Below are positions 1 through 9,321 of a stretch of 64,000 nucleotides of DNA, piece by piece; position 1 is the first letter of the stretch, and each line of letters opens with the position of its first letter. Origin of the DNA: Elymus sibiricus (taxonomy: Eukaryota; Streptophyta; Magnoliopsida; Poales; Poaceae). The notes under the pieces are model-generated. The model did not search any database and was not told where the DNA came from. It saw only the letters and a program-made list of their open reading frames with translations. The stretch spans positions 288,800,205-288,864,204 of the forward strand of contig CM077665.1 of NCBI GenBank assembly GCA_039707655.1, written 5' to 3'. The position numbers were made by a program, and so were the translations under genes.

Positions 1-1640
1 ACCAACGCAGCACTGGCGGAGTGGGGGGTGGCAGCCAGGTATAGCAGTAGGGGCTCTCAAGGACGAGGTGCCACCATAACTCACGGGCTCGTGAGGTACT
101 GCTTGAGTTCCTCGAAGGCTGCGTCTGCCTCCGGAGTCCATTCGAAGGGGCCCTTCCTTTTCATCATCTTGAAGAACGGCAGGGCCTGTTCGCCGAGTTT
201 GGAGATGAAGCGCCCCAAGGAGGTCACGCAACCTGCCAATTTCTGCATTTCCTTGAGGGTCTGGGGCACGCTCATCTTGTTTATGGCCTTGATCTTCTCC
301 GGGTTCGCCTCGATTCCCCGGTGTGACACCAGGAAACCGAGCAGCTTGCCCGATGGGACCACGAAGACGCACTTCTCGAGGTTAAGCTTCAGGTTCACCT
401 CCCTCAGGCTGGCGAATGTCTCCTCCAAGTCCTCGATCAGGCTCTTAGGCTCCTTGGACTTGAGCACAATGTCGTCGACGTAAGCTTCTGCATTCCTCCC
501 GAGCTGCGGCCCCAGGGCGATGTGCATCAGCCGCTGGAAGGTCGCCCCGGCATTCCGTAGCCCGAAGGGCATGCATGTGTAGCATAAAACTCCGCACGAG
601 GTGAGGAAGGCCGTCTTCTTGACGTCCTCCACCGCCATTTTGATCTGATGGTAGCCCGAGAAAGCGTCCAGGAAGCACAGGAGGTCGCACTCCGCGGTGG
701 AGTCCACGATCTGATCGATGCGCGGCAGCGGGAATGGGTCTTGGGGGCAGGCTTTTGTGAGGCTCGTGAAGTCGACGCACATACGCTCCTTCCCGCACTT
801 CTTCGGGACGACCACCGGGTTGGCAAGCCACTCCGGGTAACGCACCTCCCGGATGACCCCGACCTCCTTTAGCTTGCCGACCTCCTGGGCGATGAACGCC
901 TGCTTCTCCTGAGCTTGCCTCCTTGCCTTTTGCTTCACCGGACGTGCGTTCGGGCACACCATGAGGTGGTGCTCGATCACGTCCCTCGGGACCCCCACCA
1001 GGTCGGAGGCGCTCCACGCGAATGCGTCCTTGTTTGCAGGGAGGAAGGCCACCAATGCCTCCTCTTGCTCCTGGGGCAAGCCGGCGCCAATCGTGAAGGT
1101 AGGGCCAGGGTTTCCTTCGTCCACAGGCACCTGCTTCATCTCCGCCCGGCTCTGAGAGAACAGCTGCCTCTTCTTTACCGGCGCGACGTCGAGGACACCC
1201 CCGGAGTCCTCCGTGGCTTGCGCGGCGTCCCCGGCACTGGGGTGCATCGCGGCCATCACTTTGTAGGCGAGCTTGAGTGTGTGGGATGCGTCCTTGGCAT
1301 TCCCCACGACGGTGTGGATGCCGCCGCTCCCGGGCATCTTGACGACGTTGTAGCCCGGGTCCGTTGCCGCCATGAACTCGGCGAGGGCGGGGTAGCTGAG
1401 TATTGCATTGTACGGGAGGTGGATGTTGATGACGTCGAAGTCGATCTGCTCGGTGCGGAAGTTGGAGCGGGTGCCGAAGGTGACGGGGAGGCGCACCCGC
1501 CCCACGGGGAGGACGGATCCCCCAACCACCCCAGAGAAGGGCCTTGAAGGCGCGAGTTGGTCACGGGGTGGCTGCAGCGCGTCGAAGGCCTCCACGGAGA
1601 TGACGTTGAGGCCGGCCCCTTATGGTTGGCGTGCACAACA
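1..1640 (-). pseudogene. pol: E1 polyprotein: protease to RT and start of RNase H (Gypsy)
   Basis: An open frame of about 500 codons (1595-81) is an internal part of a Gypsy polyprotein; it begins at GTG, not a true start. The first 100 residues are the C-terminal half of an aspartic protease (LPYNAILSYPAL near residues 60-71). RT follows from about residue 215, with EWLANPVVVPKK (255-266), CFLDAFSGYHQIKM (307-320), MPFGLRNAG and the catalytic YVDD at 372-375. The protease core aspartate just upstream is lost: the frame reads a stop before GAGLNVIS. Two in-frame TGA codons, at 83-81 and 59-57, interrupt the entry into RNase H, after which the frame stays open to the window edge (LLLYLAATPHSASAALV). 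The RT domain looks structurally complete, but the element cannot make a full polyprotein. Confidence 0.88.
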
Positions 1641-1977
1641 TGGGGAGCGTTCCGGCGGCCGTCGTTTTCTTGGGGTGGTCGTCGGGGCCGAAGGTGATGT
1701 TCGACTCCGTCCACATCCGAGGCGGTGTGGGCTCGGACCGCGGCCGAATCGCTCCTGCGCGGCGGAAGAACTGCTTGACCTAGCGGCTGGAGGTGCGCGC
1801 CTATGACCCGCCAAGGATGCACGTGACCACGGGGCCGGCCCTGCGTGCCATGGCGCTATCGCACGCCGAGGGCCGGCCGGCGTCGGGGATCTCGTCCGCC
1901 ATGGGATCATCGAACCGGGGCTCGACCATCGCCGCGAGTGGGGAAGCTTTGACACGCCCCCTACCTGGCGTGCCAAA
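1641..1977 (-). other. E1 leader and residual gag start, with primer-binding site
   Basis: Between the LTR and the protease only about 340 bp remain, where a complete element would carry a full gag. The part next to the LTR, 1961-1977, read on the minus strand is TTTGGCACGCCAGGTAG. This is the PBS type seen in Tat-lineage grass elements and is shared with E2 and E5. The remaining sequence is GC-rich with no continuous reading frame. Confidence 0.7.
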
Positions 1978-2858
1978 TGTTGGATTTCGGGCTACGCAAA
2001 ACCCTCAAGGTTCGAACACAGGGGCGTGTGCGAAGATCCCCCCGCAGCTTCGCCCTACCTAACTCACTACTCGATGGTTAGGACGACGAACTCGCACGAT
2101 GACGAGGTAGAAGATGCACACGGCGATTTACCCAGGTTCGGGCCGCTGGGAAGAGTAAAACCCTACTCTTGCTTTGGTGGATTGCCTCACGAGGAGGTGT
2201 GGTGGATGAACTAGTACAGTGGCAAGTCGCCTCATGAGGGCACTCTGGCGGTGTTGCCTCTCTTCTGTTGGGTGTCTGTTGTGTCGTTTCCTCTATGGTG
2301 TAGCCTATCCTCCCCTTATAGCGGCCCGGGTCCTCTTCCCCTATCGCAATGGCGGGAAGGGATCCCACAACCGCCAAATTAGAAGGGGGACAGGAGTTTC
2401 TGCCCTGTCCAAAGGTGGTCTTCGCCTGTAAAGTGGCTGCCGATGATGCAGAGGTGGGCTCGGCGATGACATCCGTCATGCAGGGCTCATGGTCGTGGTC
2501 TTGTTGCACCGGAATGGAAACCTTTGGGTGGCGCTTTGGGAACCCGCGTACGTCCTCGCTCCCTTTGCACCGAAGGGGACACTGCACAGCCTGGCACACT
2601 GGCGCCCGCCTGTCCTTCCTTGCATCATCCTTGACTCCTCAGGCCGGGCTCTGCATAGAGACCTACGCCACTGCGGAGGGGGCCTGAGGAGGCCCATCCT
2701 TCACTGGTCTTGGTGTTGTTCTTCCTCGCGAGCTTAGGGCCCTCGCGAGGGCCTTGTCTCGAGTGGGGCCGCGCCAGCCGTGCTTAGCTGACGAGGTGGG
2801 CCATGCCCTGGGCCGCAGGCAGGCCGGTCTGGGTACCCCCGTTCCCAGAACGCCGACA
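1978..2858 (-). repeat. E1 5' LTR
   Basis: 881 bp, starting TGTTGGATTTCGGG and ending CGCCGACA, so it has TG..CA ends with one change from the TGTCGGATTT start of the E2 copy. It aligns along its length with the E2 LTRs at 11483-12293 and 26666-27572. The TATA-like stretch present in E2 (TATATATA) is reduced to TTATAG near 2317, so promoter function is doubtful. Confidence 0.85.
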
Positions 2859-4640
2859 CAAGTTTCTCAATGTTTGTGGTCGAACCAACATGCTTAGATG
2901 TTTGACATGCATGTGACCTAACACATGCATCCAAGGACACATATATATGATTTTTCAACCCATTTTGCCGCCCCGGACCTTGTGATTGTAGATCAAATTT
3001 GAATTATGCACATTAAATAATGCATCGAAAACTTAATTAATGTATTTAAAAGCTAGATGATCCCTTAATTTATTTATATTTTTTCACTTCGCACCAACAT
3101 GTCTGTGTTGTTTCTATAAATAAAATCAAGGACAGAAGAGGCATCAGATGTCTTTTCGCCCGCATATGTGACATGCATATATAATGTTCCCTATCGAAAC
3201 CACAAAGCTTCTTGTGAGGAGCTCCGATTTGTAAGGGTATTATGCAAGAACATGTACAATTTGGACATTTTTTTACCACGGCATATGTGTGCCCTTAAGC
3301 TTGTCACCACACCATGCCAAGTTTCATGAATTTCTGACGAGTTTTGGATTTACGGGAATTTGAAAAGCAAGTATCTCAATGTTTGCGGCTGAGCCAACAC
3401 TCAATGAGATGTTAGAAATCCATTGCCATTTCTTGCGTGGGACCTAAACATGCATCCAGGGAAAGGCATATATTTTGTCAACCTATTTTTCATGTGTTAG
3501 ACCTTGTGATAGTAGTTCAAATTGGAATTATATGCACATTAAACGGCTAGAAAACTCAATTAATGTGTTAAATAGGTCTTACGAACCCTAGAAAAAATAC
3601 ACAGTATATCATGACTATCATGTGTTGCTCTATGGTGACTCCAGAAATAAATTCAAGGCGAGAAAAGACAACGGTTGTTGTTTCGCACATAAAATGTGAA
3701 CTTTCCCTATCGGCACACATGACTTTCTTTGTGATAACCTTCGTTTTATTTGTAAGAGGCTTTGTGTCAAAACTTGTCCAAAATTGGGCAATATTTGTAC
3801 CACAACACACACAATAGGGCAATTGATGGCACACCCAAATTTCATGAATTTCTGTCGAGGTTTGCATTTACATGAATTTAAAAACTAAGTTTCCCGATGT
3901 TTGCGGTCGAGCCAAGACAATGATATGTTTCAAATTCATTCCCATTTCTTGTGTGGGACCTAAACATGCAGCCCGGGAACCGTATATGGTTTTTCGACAT
4001 ATTTTCATGAGCTGGACCGTGTGATTGTAGATCAAATTTGAATTATGCGCATTGAATGCCTAGAAAACTCAATTAATGTACTTAAAAGGCCAAACGAAGT
4101 CTGTAAGATTCCATTGTTTCGCCCGACACATTCATGTTACTCTATGGAGACTCTAGAAATAAATTCAAGGCGAGAAGAGACATCGTATGTTGTTTCACAC
4201 ATAAAATGTGAACTTTCCATACCGGAACCACATGACTTCTTGTGAGAATCTTCGGTTTGTAAGAGGTTTGTGCCAAAACTTGTCCCGAACTCGGCAATGT
4301 TTCTACCACAACACACATGCGCCATGACATGACACCATGCCAAGTTTTATGAATTTCTCATGATATTTGGCTTTACTGGAATTTGAAAACACGTCTTCTC
4401 AAAGTCTACGGCCGAGCCAAAATACCGAGAGGTTTGGAATTCGTTTAATTTCCATTTCTTGCATCGGATCAAAACATGTATGTGGTGACAAATAAATGAT
4501 TTTCAACCCATTCAGGTGCACTCTAGTATGTGCTTATTTGCAGTTCAAATTTGAACTATGCACATGAAATGTCTAAAAAACTCTTTAAATTTTTAAAAGG
4601 GCCTAAATAAACCTAAATAATTCCATATTTAACACACAAT
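2859..4640. repeat. Tandem array, about 510-bp unit, 3.5 copies, inside CACTA element
   Basis: The phrase TCTCAATGTTTG with small changes recurs at about 2864, 3373, 3890 and 4396, giving spacings of 509, 517 and 505 bp. Other landmarks recur in the same order in each unit: TGATTGTAG, AATTATGCACATT, AAAACTCAATTAATGT, CCATGCCAAGTTT and TGAATTTCTG. The last unit stops near 4640. The first unit begins exactly at the E1 LTR border, so the array probably extends leftwards beyond E1. Copies differ by many substitutions and small indels, so this is not a recent expansion. No coding potential is seen. Confidence 0.85.
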
Positions 4641-4786
4641 CCTATAGTTGCAAGTTCACTGCAGATAAATGTTATTGCCATCCAAACACCTTCAATTGCC
4701 AATGTAACTTCATTTTTCGTTTCAAAGCAATATGAAAATCAAAAACATCGCAAACAGTTCTTGATCATGAAACGTGTGTGATGTGG

Positions 4787-4795
4787 TATAAAAAT
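4787..4795 (+). promoter_or_regulatory. Putative TATA box of cargo gene 1
   Basis: TATAAAAAT lies 131 bp before the ATG at 4918, just after the tandem array. Spacing would place a transcription start near 4820 and give a 5' leader of about 100 bases. Confidence 0.45.
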
Positions 4796-4917
4796 ATCTT
4801 GGGCCAATCCTCATATATGGCTTAGGCCGGAAGCTTCAGTCCACCACTGGCGCGTCAACCACACTGTGACTCTAGTTCCCCAAGACCACTGTACTGTTTA
4901 ATCGTCGTCGGTGAAAG

Positions 4918-5535
4918 ATGGGGACGTGGATCCGTGTCATGAGGGCAACTTCGGTGACCCACTCCGGCCCGAGTGCGGCTGCATTAGCCATGAACGCGCT
5001 CAAAACATCTTTGACTGTGGCCGCACTCTCCGACAGGGCAGCTGCGGCCGCTGAAAGGGCAGCTACTGCATCTGAGATAGCGGCAACAACATCCGCGACC
5101 GGGATAGCAAATGGCGACAACAACACAGCAATTGTTCGTTCCTCAGCGGCCGCCGTAGCCCTGATGGCTGCCCACGCCTATGCCGATGCCGCCAACGCCC
5201 AGCTCGTGTCGGTCACCGCAAAAATAGCAGCGGCCTTCTACGATAAAGGTCGGCAACCTACGTCCGAAGAGTTGGGAATCGCCGAGAGCGCTCGGGCAGC
5301 CGTCTATTCGTCGATAGCCTCCCTTGCCAAGATGGAGGCCGTCAATGCCCGGACCGCGGCCGCCCACAGCAAACTCGTGGCGGATTTTTCCAAAGAGATG
5401 GCGGACGCGAACAACGAGATGCTTGCCGAGTATGTGGCGATGGATGCCATGGAGCCCCTTCCCCTGGAGGTCGTCGAGCGTGAGCTGGTCATGGAGGATG
5501 CGGCGGAGATCGCCGAGCGTCAGGCGGAACAGTAG
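4918..5535 (+). CDS. CACTA cargo ORF 1: alanine-rich helical protein of unknown function
   Basis: A 205-residue open frame from ATG at 4918 to TAG at 5533-5535, with an upstream TATA box. I do not recognise the family. The protein is rich in Ala, Glu and Ser with long heptad-like helical stretches (AALSDRAAAAAERAATASE near 35-53, and residues 110-165), and an acidic C-terminus (VVERELVMEDAAEIAERQAE). There is no signal peptide, membrane segment, zinc finger or catalytic motif. It is GC-rich, unlike the AT-rich array before it, which suggests a transferred exon rather than transposon core sequence. The frame is unbroken, so it could still be translated. It could be one exon of a larger gene captured by the transposon, or an element-specific protein. 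Function is not assigned. Confidence 0.55.
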   Translation: MGTWIRVMRATSVTHSGPSAAALAMNALKTSLTVAALSDRAAAAAERAATASEIAATTSATGIANGDNNTAIVRSSAAAVALMAAHAYADAANAQLVSVTAKIAAAFYDKGRQPTSEELGIAESARAAVYSSIASLAKMEAVNARTAAAHSKLVADFSKEMADANNEMLAEYVAMDAMEPLPLEVVERELVMEDAAEIAERQAEQ

Positions 5536-6268
5536 TCTTTGTTTAGAGCGTTGGTCTTTTGTTATAGTAATGTTTAGGTCAACCAGCTCTGTTTAATTGC
5601 TCGATTAAGTAAGTGCGGGCTGCGGTGTAGGTTCTTTTGTGCAGTACCCAAATTAGCAATTGATGTTAAATTATGCGACCACGTGGATGACCACTGTAAC
5701 CAGGGAAATTCGGACCAAAAATTTGCCGCCATATCCCCATTCCATCTTCCAATTGAAAATGAAATTGAAGTTCATCACACACCATTTTTTGGAAGGAACC
5801 GTGTGCAATGTAGTACCCAATCTTACGTCGGAAGCTTGGAGACAAACATTTTCACGTCCAAGTGCATCAGACACAGGGTATAGCACAGCCTTCGTTTGTG
5901 ATGTGTTGATATCGAGAACTATTCTGCACCAAATGAAAATTTTGGCTGCCGCGGAAATATCTACCTCCCTCACCCCCCGGTACCAATCAAAAGCCACATT
6001 TCCCCCTTTTCCTCTACCTTTCCTAGTTCAAACCTTCACAGCTTGCTTGCAGCACCGCCTCCTCGCCGGCGACGCTCCTTCCTGCTGCTTGGCCTCCTCC
6101 ATCTAGTCAGGTAATCCACAGCTCCCCAATACCGCCTCACCCCCTCCTCCTCCATCCCACATGGCCCGACCGGCACGACACCTTCCACCCAAATCACCGT
6201 CCCATCCTCCAAATAATCGCCGCCGAAAGCCATGGTGCACGTAGTATAGCCAGGATATCAAAGAGCAT
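5536..6268. other. Spacer between cargo ORFs 1 and 2 with a probable leader
   Basis: No convincing coding frame. The first part is AT-rich 3' flank of ORF 1. From about 6020 the base composition shifts to a C-rich leader-like stretch (6040-6110), followed by a plausible splice donor at CAG|GTAATCC near 6110. This looks like the untranslated first exon and first intron of cargo gene 2. Confidence 0.4.
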
Positions 6269-6652
6269 TTGGCTACAGAGAAGCAAATCGCGTCTGCATG
6301 CGCAGATGAGGCTGCTATGGCTTCCATGCGTGCCGACCCCCAGATCTTGGAGCAGCACCTCACCGTCGAGGCCACCGTCGACGCCTCGCGCGCTGACATG
6401 GCCACGCTGTTGGCTGCTATAAACGACAGCTCGTGGTCTTTTCTCGAGGGCACCGCCGGTGCGTTCGACGAAGACTTTGATGTGTTTTCTCAGCGTGCCC
6501 ATGCTTACCTCAATTCCAGAGCCGGCATGTTGGTGCCGGGGCAGGATCCTGCCACTCACCACTACGAGGGGTGCACCCACGGTGTGGAGGCCTCGTCCTC
6601 TTCCAAGTTGAAGGAGTCCATCGTCATCGATATCTCCGACGATGAGGAATAG
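6269..6652 (+). CDS. CACTA cargo ORF 2: small acidic protein with SUMO-interaction-like tail
   Basis: A frame of 127 codons ending in TAG at 6650-6652. It opens with TTG at 6269 (LATEKQIASACADEAA); the first in-frame ATG is at 6317, so either the original ATG was lost by one base change or an upstream exon supplies the start. I do not recognise the family. The N-terminal two thirds are helical and rich in Ala and Asp. The end reads SSSKLKESIVIDISDDEE: two bulky aliphatics, Asp, Ile, Ser, then acidic residues, which fits the class of SUMO-interacting motifs typified by V-I-D-L-T followed by acids. A nuclear role would agree with the neighbouring B3-domain unit, but that is inference. Confidence 0.5.
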   Translation: MATEKQIASACADEAAMASMRADPQILEQHLTVEATVDASRADMATLLAAINDSSWSFLEGTAGAFDEDFDVFSQRAHAYLNSRAGMLVPGQDPATHHYEGCTHGVEASSSSKLKESIVIDISDDEE

Positions 6653-7171
6653 CTTGTTTTTCTTAGCTTTATCACTAAGGCCCTATGTTCACCTAGCTAC
6701 GCCGGTTAAGCATGTTTTGTTAACCTGTTGCGTGTGCCGCTACTGACTTTCATTTAGAAATTTTAGTGAAATGTCCAATGTAATGCTACTGCAACCTGAC
6801 CTTCTAGTATGTTCTATTGTGCAATGTGGTGCTTGGTTAACTATTTTGTTCATTTGTTGTGGTGATCATTTAACTATTTAATTCAATTCTGAAATGTGAT
6901 GTACGATTGTTGTTGGTACAATTTTGTATTGTTATGCATGTGACGAATAAATCGAATTTAGATGAACTAAATACATGTGAAACATATAAATTGCTATATT
7001 TCCTAGTTCTTAGCACACTTGGTTTAGACAACTGGCTTTTCCATGTGGCTCGAACTAATCTGTTGGATCCGCAATGTGTTTATTTTACATTAACATATTT
7101 CACCGATAGTATGCCAAATATCACTTGTAACCTCATCAATATTTGTCTTAAATATGTTGCAGGGGCAAACA
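6653..7171. other. Intron-like or spacer sequence before the B3 unit
   Basis: AT-rich sequence with no supported coding frame. It ends with a good splice acceptor (ATGTTGCAG|GGGCAAAC near 7160) just before the first B3-unit exon, so at least the right part is probably intronic. Confidence 0.4.
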
Positions 7172-7818
7172 ATGGGGGACACTCAAGTTTACCATCGAGG
7201 TTTGCGCATCCATGGTCGTTTGGCTAATAGCACATTATTGTGCAATTTCCAGAAACCATTGTAATATTAATGTTTTTAATAATTTGTTCTTGCACATGTA
7301 GGTCCTGCTGTAAGAGGTTTAGATCCACTATTCGACCCTTTTTGCATGTGGGGGAAATGAGGTGTCCTTGATATCAGTCAAATCAAGAAACTCAGAAAGA
7401 TTGTTAAGATAAAGAAACTAGCTACGAAAAACAACAAGATGTTTGTCTGCATAATGAAGAAGACATCGGTCAACTAGAGGATCGTACCATCTCTTTCACC
7501 TTGTCCTTTTCCCTTTGCGCCATTTCAAAATTTAGAAAAAATATTTATGCGTATGTTTGTTTTCAGTCCTTCTCGAGGCAGTTCATCGATGATTACGTCG
7601 CAAACCACCTGTATGATCAAGAGGCGAGGAAGGTATTCATACAGCACCCACGGTATAATCTTGAAGTCTTCCTCAAGAGGACGAAGGATGGGCGGGCAAT
7701 CATCCACAGACACTGGCCTAAAGTTGCGAGGACCTTCAACATCATTGAAGGCTCAATATTTGCCTTCCGCTTTAATAGTTTTCTAGATGAGTCTCATCTG
7801 TCTATTTACCGTCTATGA
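7172..7818 (+). pseudogene. CACTA cargo gene 3: B3 DNA-binding domain protein, one premature stop
   Basis: Three exons join in phase: 7172-7214 (MGDTQVYHRGLRIH), 7302-7468 and 7567-7818, 462 bases or 153 residues plus stop. Splice signals are G|GTCGTT, ATGTAG|GT, TCG|GTCAAC and TTTTCAG|TCC. The second exon carries a basic stretch (KKLRKIVKIKKLATKN) leading into MFVCIMKKTS; the third continues SFSRQFIDDYVANHL, then HWPKVARTFNIIEGSIFAFRF. That is the layout of a plant B3 fold: leading strand, F/IP-like helix, W-x-x-V region, and EG(D/S)-x-x-F-x-F. One in-frame TGA at 7358-7360 breaks the second exon. B3 proteins are plant transcription factors (ARF, RAV, REM groups); the strongest resemblance is to REM-like single domains. 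Further 5' exons may exist. It could be a captured host gene or an element-borne regulator. Confidence 0.6.
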
Positions 7819-8040
7819 TGATACTTAATTTCCAAAGGTTTTAGATGTTGTATTTGAAACCTTGTCCTGTTGTGCAATTGGGTACCTAGGCAGTATATGC
7901 CTATATGATGTTGTACCCTGATGTAATTCCATTATGAAATCCTGGTTGCCGTCCTACGAATAAGAAATATATTTTGTGTTTGATATGAAATTTTAATTTG
8001 ATTACTAAATGGATTATAAATAATAGAGCAACCAGGCTTA

Positions 8041-8638
8041 TTATGGGGGTTCCCATTCCAGACGGTTTCTAGGACTACACCGTGGGCGATGACCACAACA
8101 AACCCACATGGTTTCTACAAAGTTGGCTTGTTGGATCGGTGAGGAATCACACACGAATTCTGCTCGACAACTGTGTGCATTAGGACACCCAATCACAAAC
8201 GTTTTCTTAAGCATGTGTGTGTGATGGGCAGCCCAATGCCAAACAGTTTCATCTAGACACCGTGAGTGATGTTTTGAATAACGCAAACGACAGAATTATA
8301 ATTATCGTGTGTGGTGACCAGCCCTATCACAAACGATGTAATGCAGAAAATTGTGTGTGATCTGCAAAACGAACGGAGATGTAACCTTGGGATTCCCTGT
8401 GTGGGATGATAAGCTCATCTCACACGTCTTCCCCAATATGTCTGTTTGTGATGGCCCTTCGAATCGCAAACGATATATTTTTGCCCATCGTGTGTGACCG
8501 GGTGTAGGCATCGCCGATGGGTTTTGTCTATTGTCTGGGATAGGCCCCCCCATCGCCCACACATGCAAGGCGACGGTTTCAGACTACGTCACGGAAAGGG
8601 GTTAAAAACCGTTTGTATAGCGCGCGACTGCACTAGTA
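8041..8638. repeat. CACTA subterminal repeat region and right terminus
   Basis: About 600 bp with repeated short motifs: CAAACG (for example 8195, 8284, 8331), TGTGTGTGAT or CGTGTGTGAC (8215, 8309, 8350, 8490) and CACACG (8150, 8418), in both orientations. Such subterminal repeats are binding sites for CACTA transposases. The terminus at 8631-8638 is CACTAGTA; the final base should be G for a perfect TIR. The bases after it (AAT, 8639-8641) would be the 3-bp target duplication, uncheckable without the other end. 7819-8040 is AT-rich 3' flank of the B3 unit with nothing recognised. Confidence 0.7.
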
Positions 8639-8641
8639 AAT

Positions 8642-9300
8642 GGCAATTCGTCGACCCAAGCTCCTGCAGCATGCTTCAGATCTCTCATGAGGCGTGGCTT
8701 CAATCCTTGTAGAATCATCCCATTTGCCTGCTCTACCTGACCATTCGACTGCCGGTGAGCCACAGAGGCATAATTGACCCGAGTGCCTTGGGTGTAGCAG
8801 AATTCACAGAATTCATCCGAGGCAAAGTTTGACAAGTTGTCTGTAATGATACTGTGGGGGATTCCAAACCTGAGGATGATCTGCTTGACGAACTTGATGG
8901 CAGTCGCTGAATCAAAATTCATTATTGTCTTTGCTTCTGTCCACTTGGTGAACATGTCCATTGCTACTAGAAGGAGGGTGAAACCACTCGACCGGGTCCG
9001 TACGGGCCCTACCATGAGTCCCCAAACAACAAACGGCTGGAAATGTCTTCTGGGCGGATGAGGTTTGTGCGATTGGTTTCGTAGAACTGGCATCCGACGC
9101 ATACCTCCACAATGTCTCTCACTGCTCGTTGGCACGGGGCCAGTAGAAACCTATTCAAAAAACCTTTGTGACTAACCCCGAGAGGATGCGTGGTGTCCGC
9201 AGGTTCCCGAGTGGATCTCCTGTAGCACTTGTCGTCCTTCCTCTAGGGAGATGCAACGGTGAGTGGCATCAGTGGTGCTCTTCTTGTATAGTTGGTATCC
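8642..9300 (-). pseudogene. G0 integrase, truncated by the CACTA insertion
   Basis: Reading leftwards: a zinc-binding-region remnant (GFYWPRANEQ near 9165, with VCVGCQF-like residues), then the catalytic core with VAMDMFTKWTEAK, the second acidic residue in IITDNLSNFASDEF, and SNGQVEQANG carrying the catalytic Glu. It is cut at AAGAWVDELPF, where the CACTA element begins. A frame of about 175 codons covers the core (9135-8642) and the HHCC part is in other frames. This is the Gypsy-type DDE integrase that would insert cDNA; here it is dead. Confidence 0.85.
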
Positions 9301-9321
9301 CATCACTGTGAAGGCCTTGGA

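Larger units (their letters stand above)
1..2858 (-). mobile_element. E1: Tat-like Gypsy LTR retrotransposon, 5' part (cut by window edge)
   Basis: A minus-strand Gypsy element whose 5' LTR is on the right (1978-2858), followed leftwards by a primer-binding site, a short gag remnant and pol running off the window start. It lies inside the CACTA element: the base after its LTR is in the middle of a 510-bp tandem-repeat unit that continues rightwards, so the rest of the CACTA element should lie beyond position 1. LTR and PBS are of the same type as in E2 and, more distantly, E5. The 3' LTR and target-site duplication are outside the window. Most of gag is missing, so an internal deletion preceded or followed insertion. 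Confidence 0.85.
2859..8638. mobile_element. CACTA (CMC) DNA transposon, one end with cargo genes
   Basis: The right end at 8638 reads, on the minus strand, as a CACTA-type terminus: TACTAGTGCAGTCGCGCG, whose first base is probably a mutated C. About 600 bp of subterminal sequence (8041-8638) is packed with short motifs of the CAAACG and TGTGTGAT kind in both orientations, typical of CACTA ends. The element sits in the integrase region of G0, which resumes at 8639. Going left it holds three cargo coding units and a 510-bp tandem array cut by E1 at 2859. No transposase coding is visible here; it may lie beyond position 1 or be absent. Confidence 0.75.

Noticed and set aside
915..1547. Plus-strand 210-codon frame over E1 pol
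   Set aside because: His/Arg/Val-rich complement of the protease-RT coding strand.
3070..4343. Several short frames of 60-100 codons in the 510-bp array
   Set aside because: They recur only because the DNA repeats, differ in frame between units and have no conserved protein.
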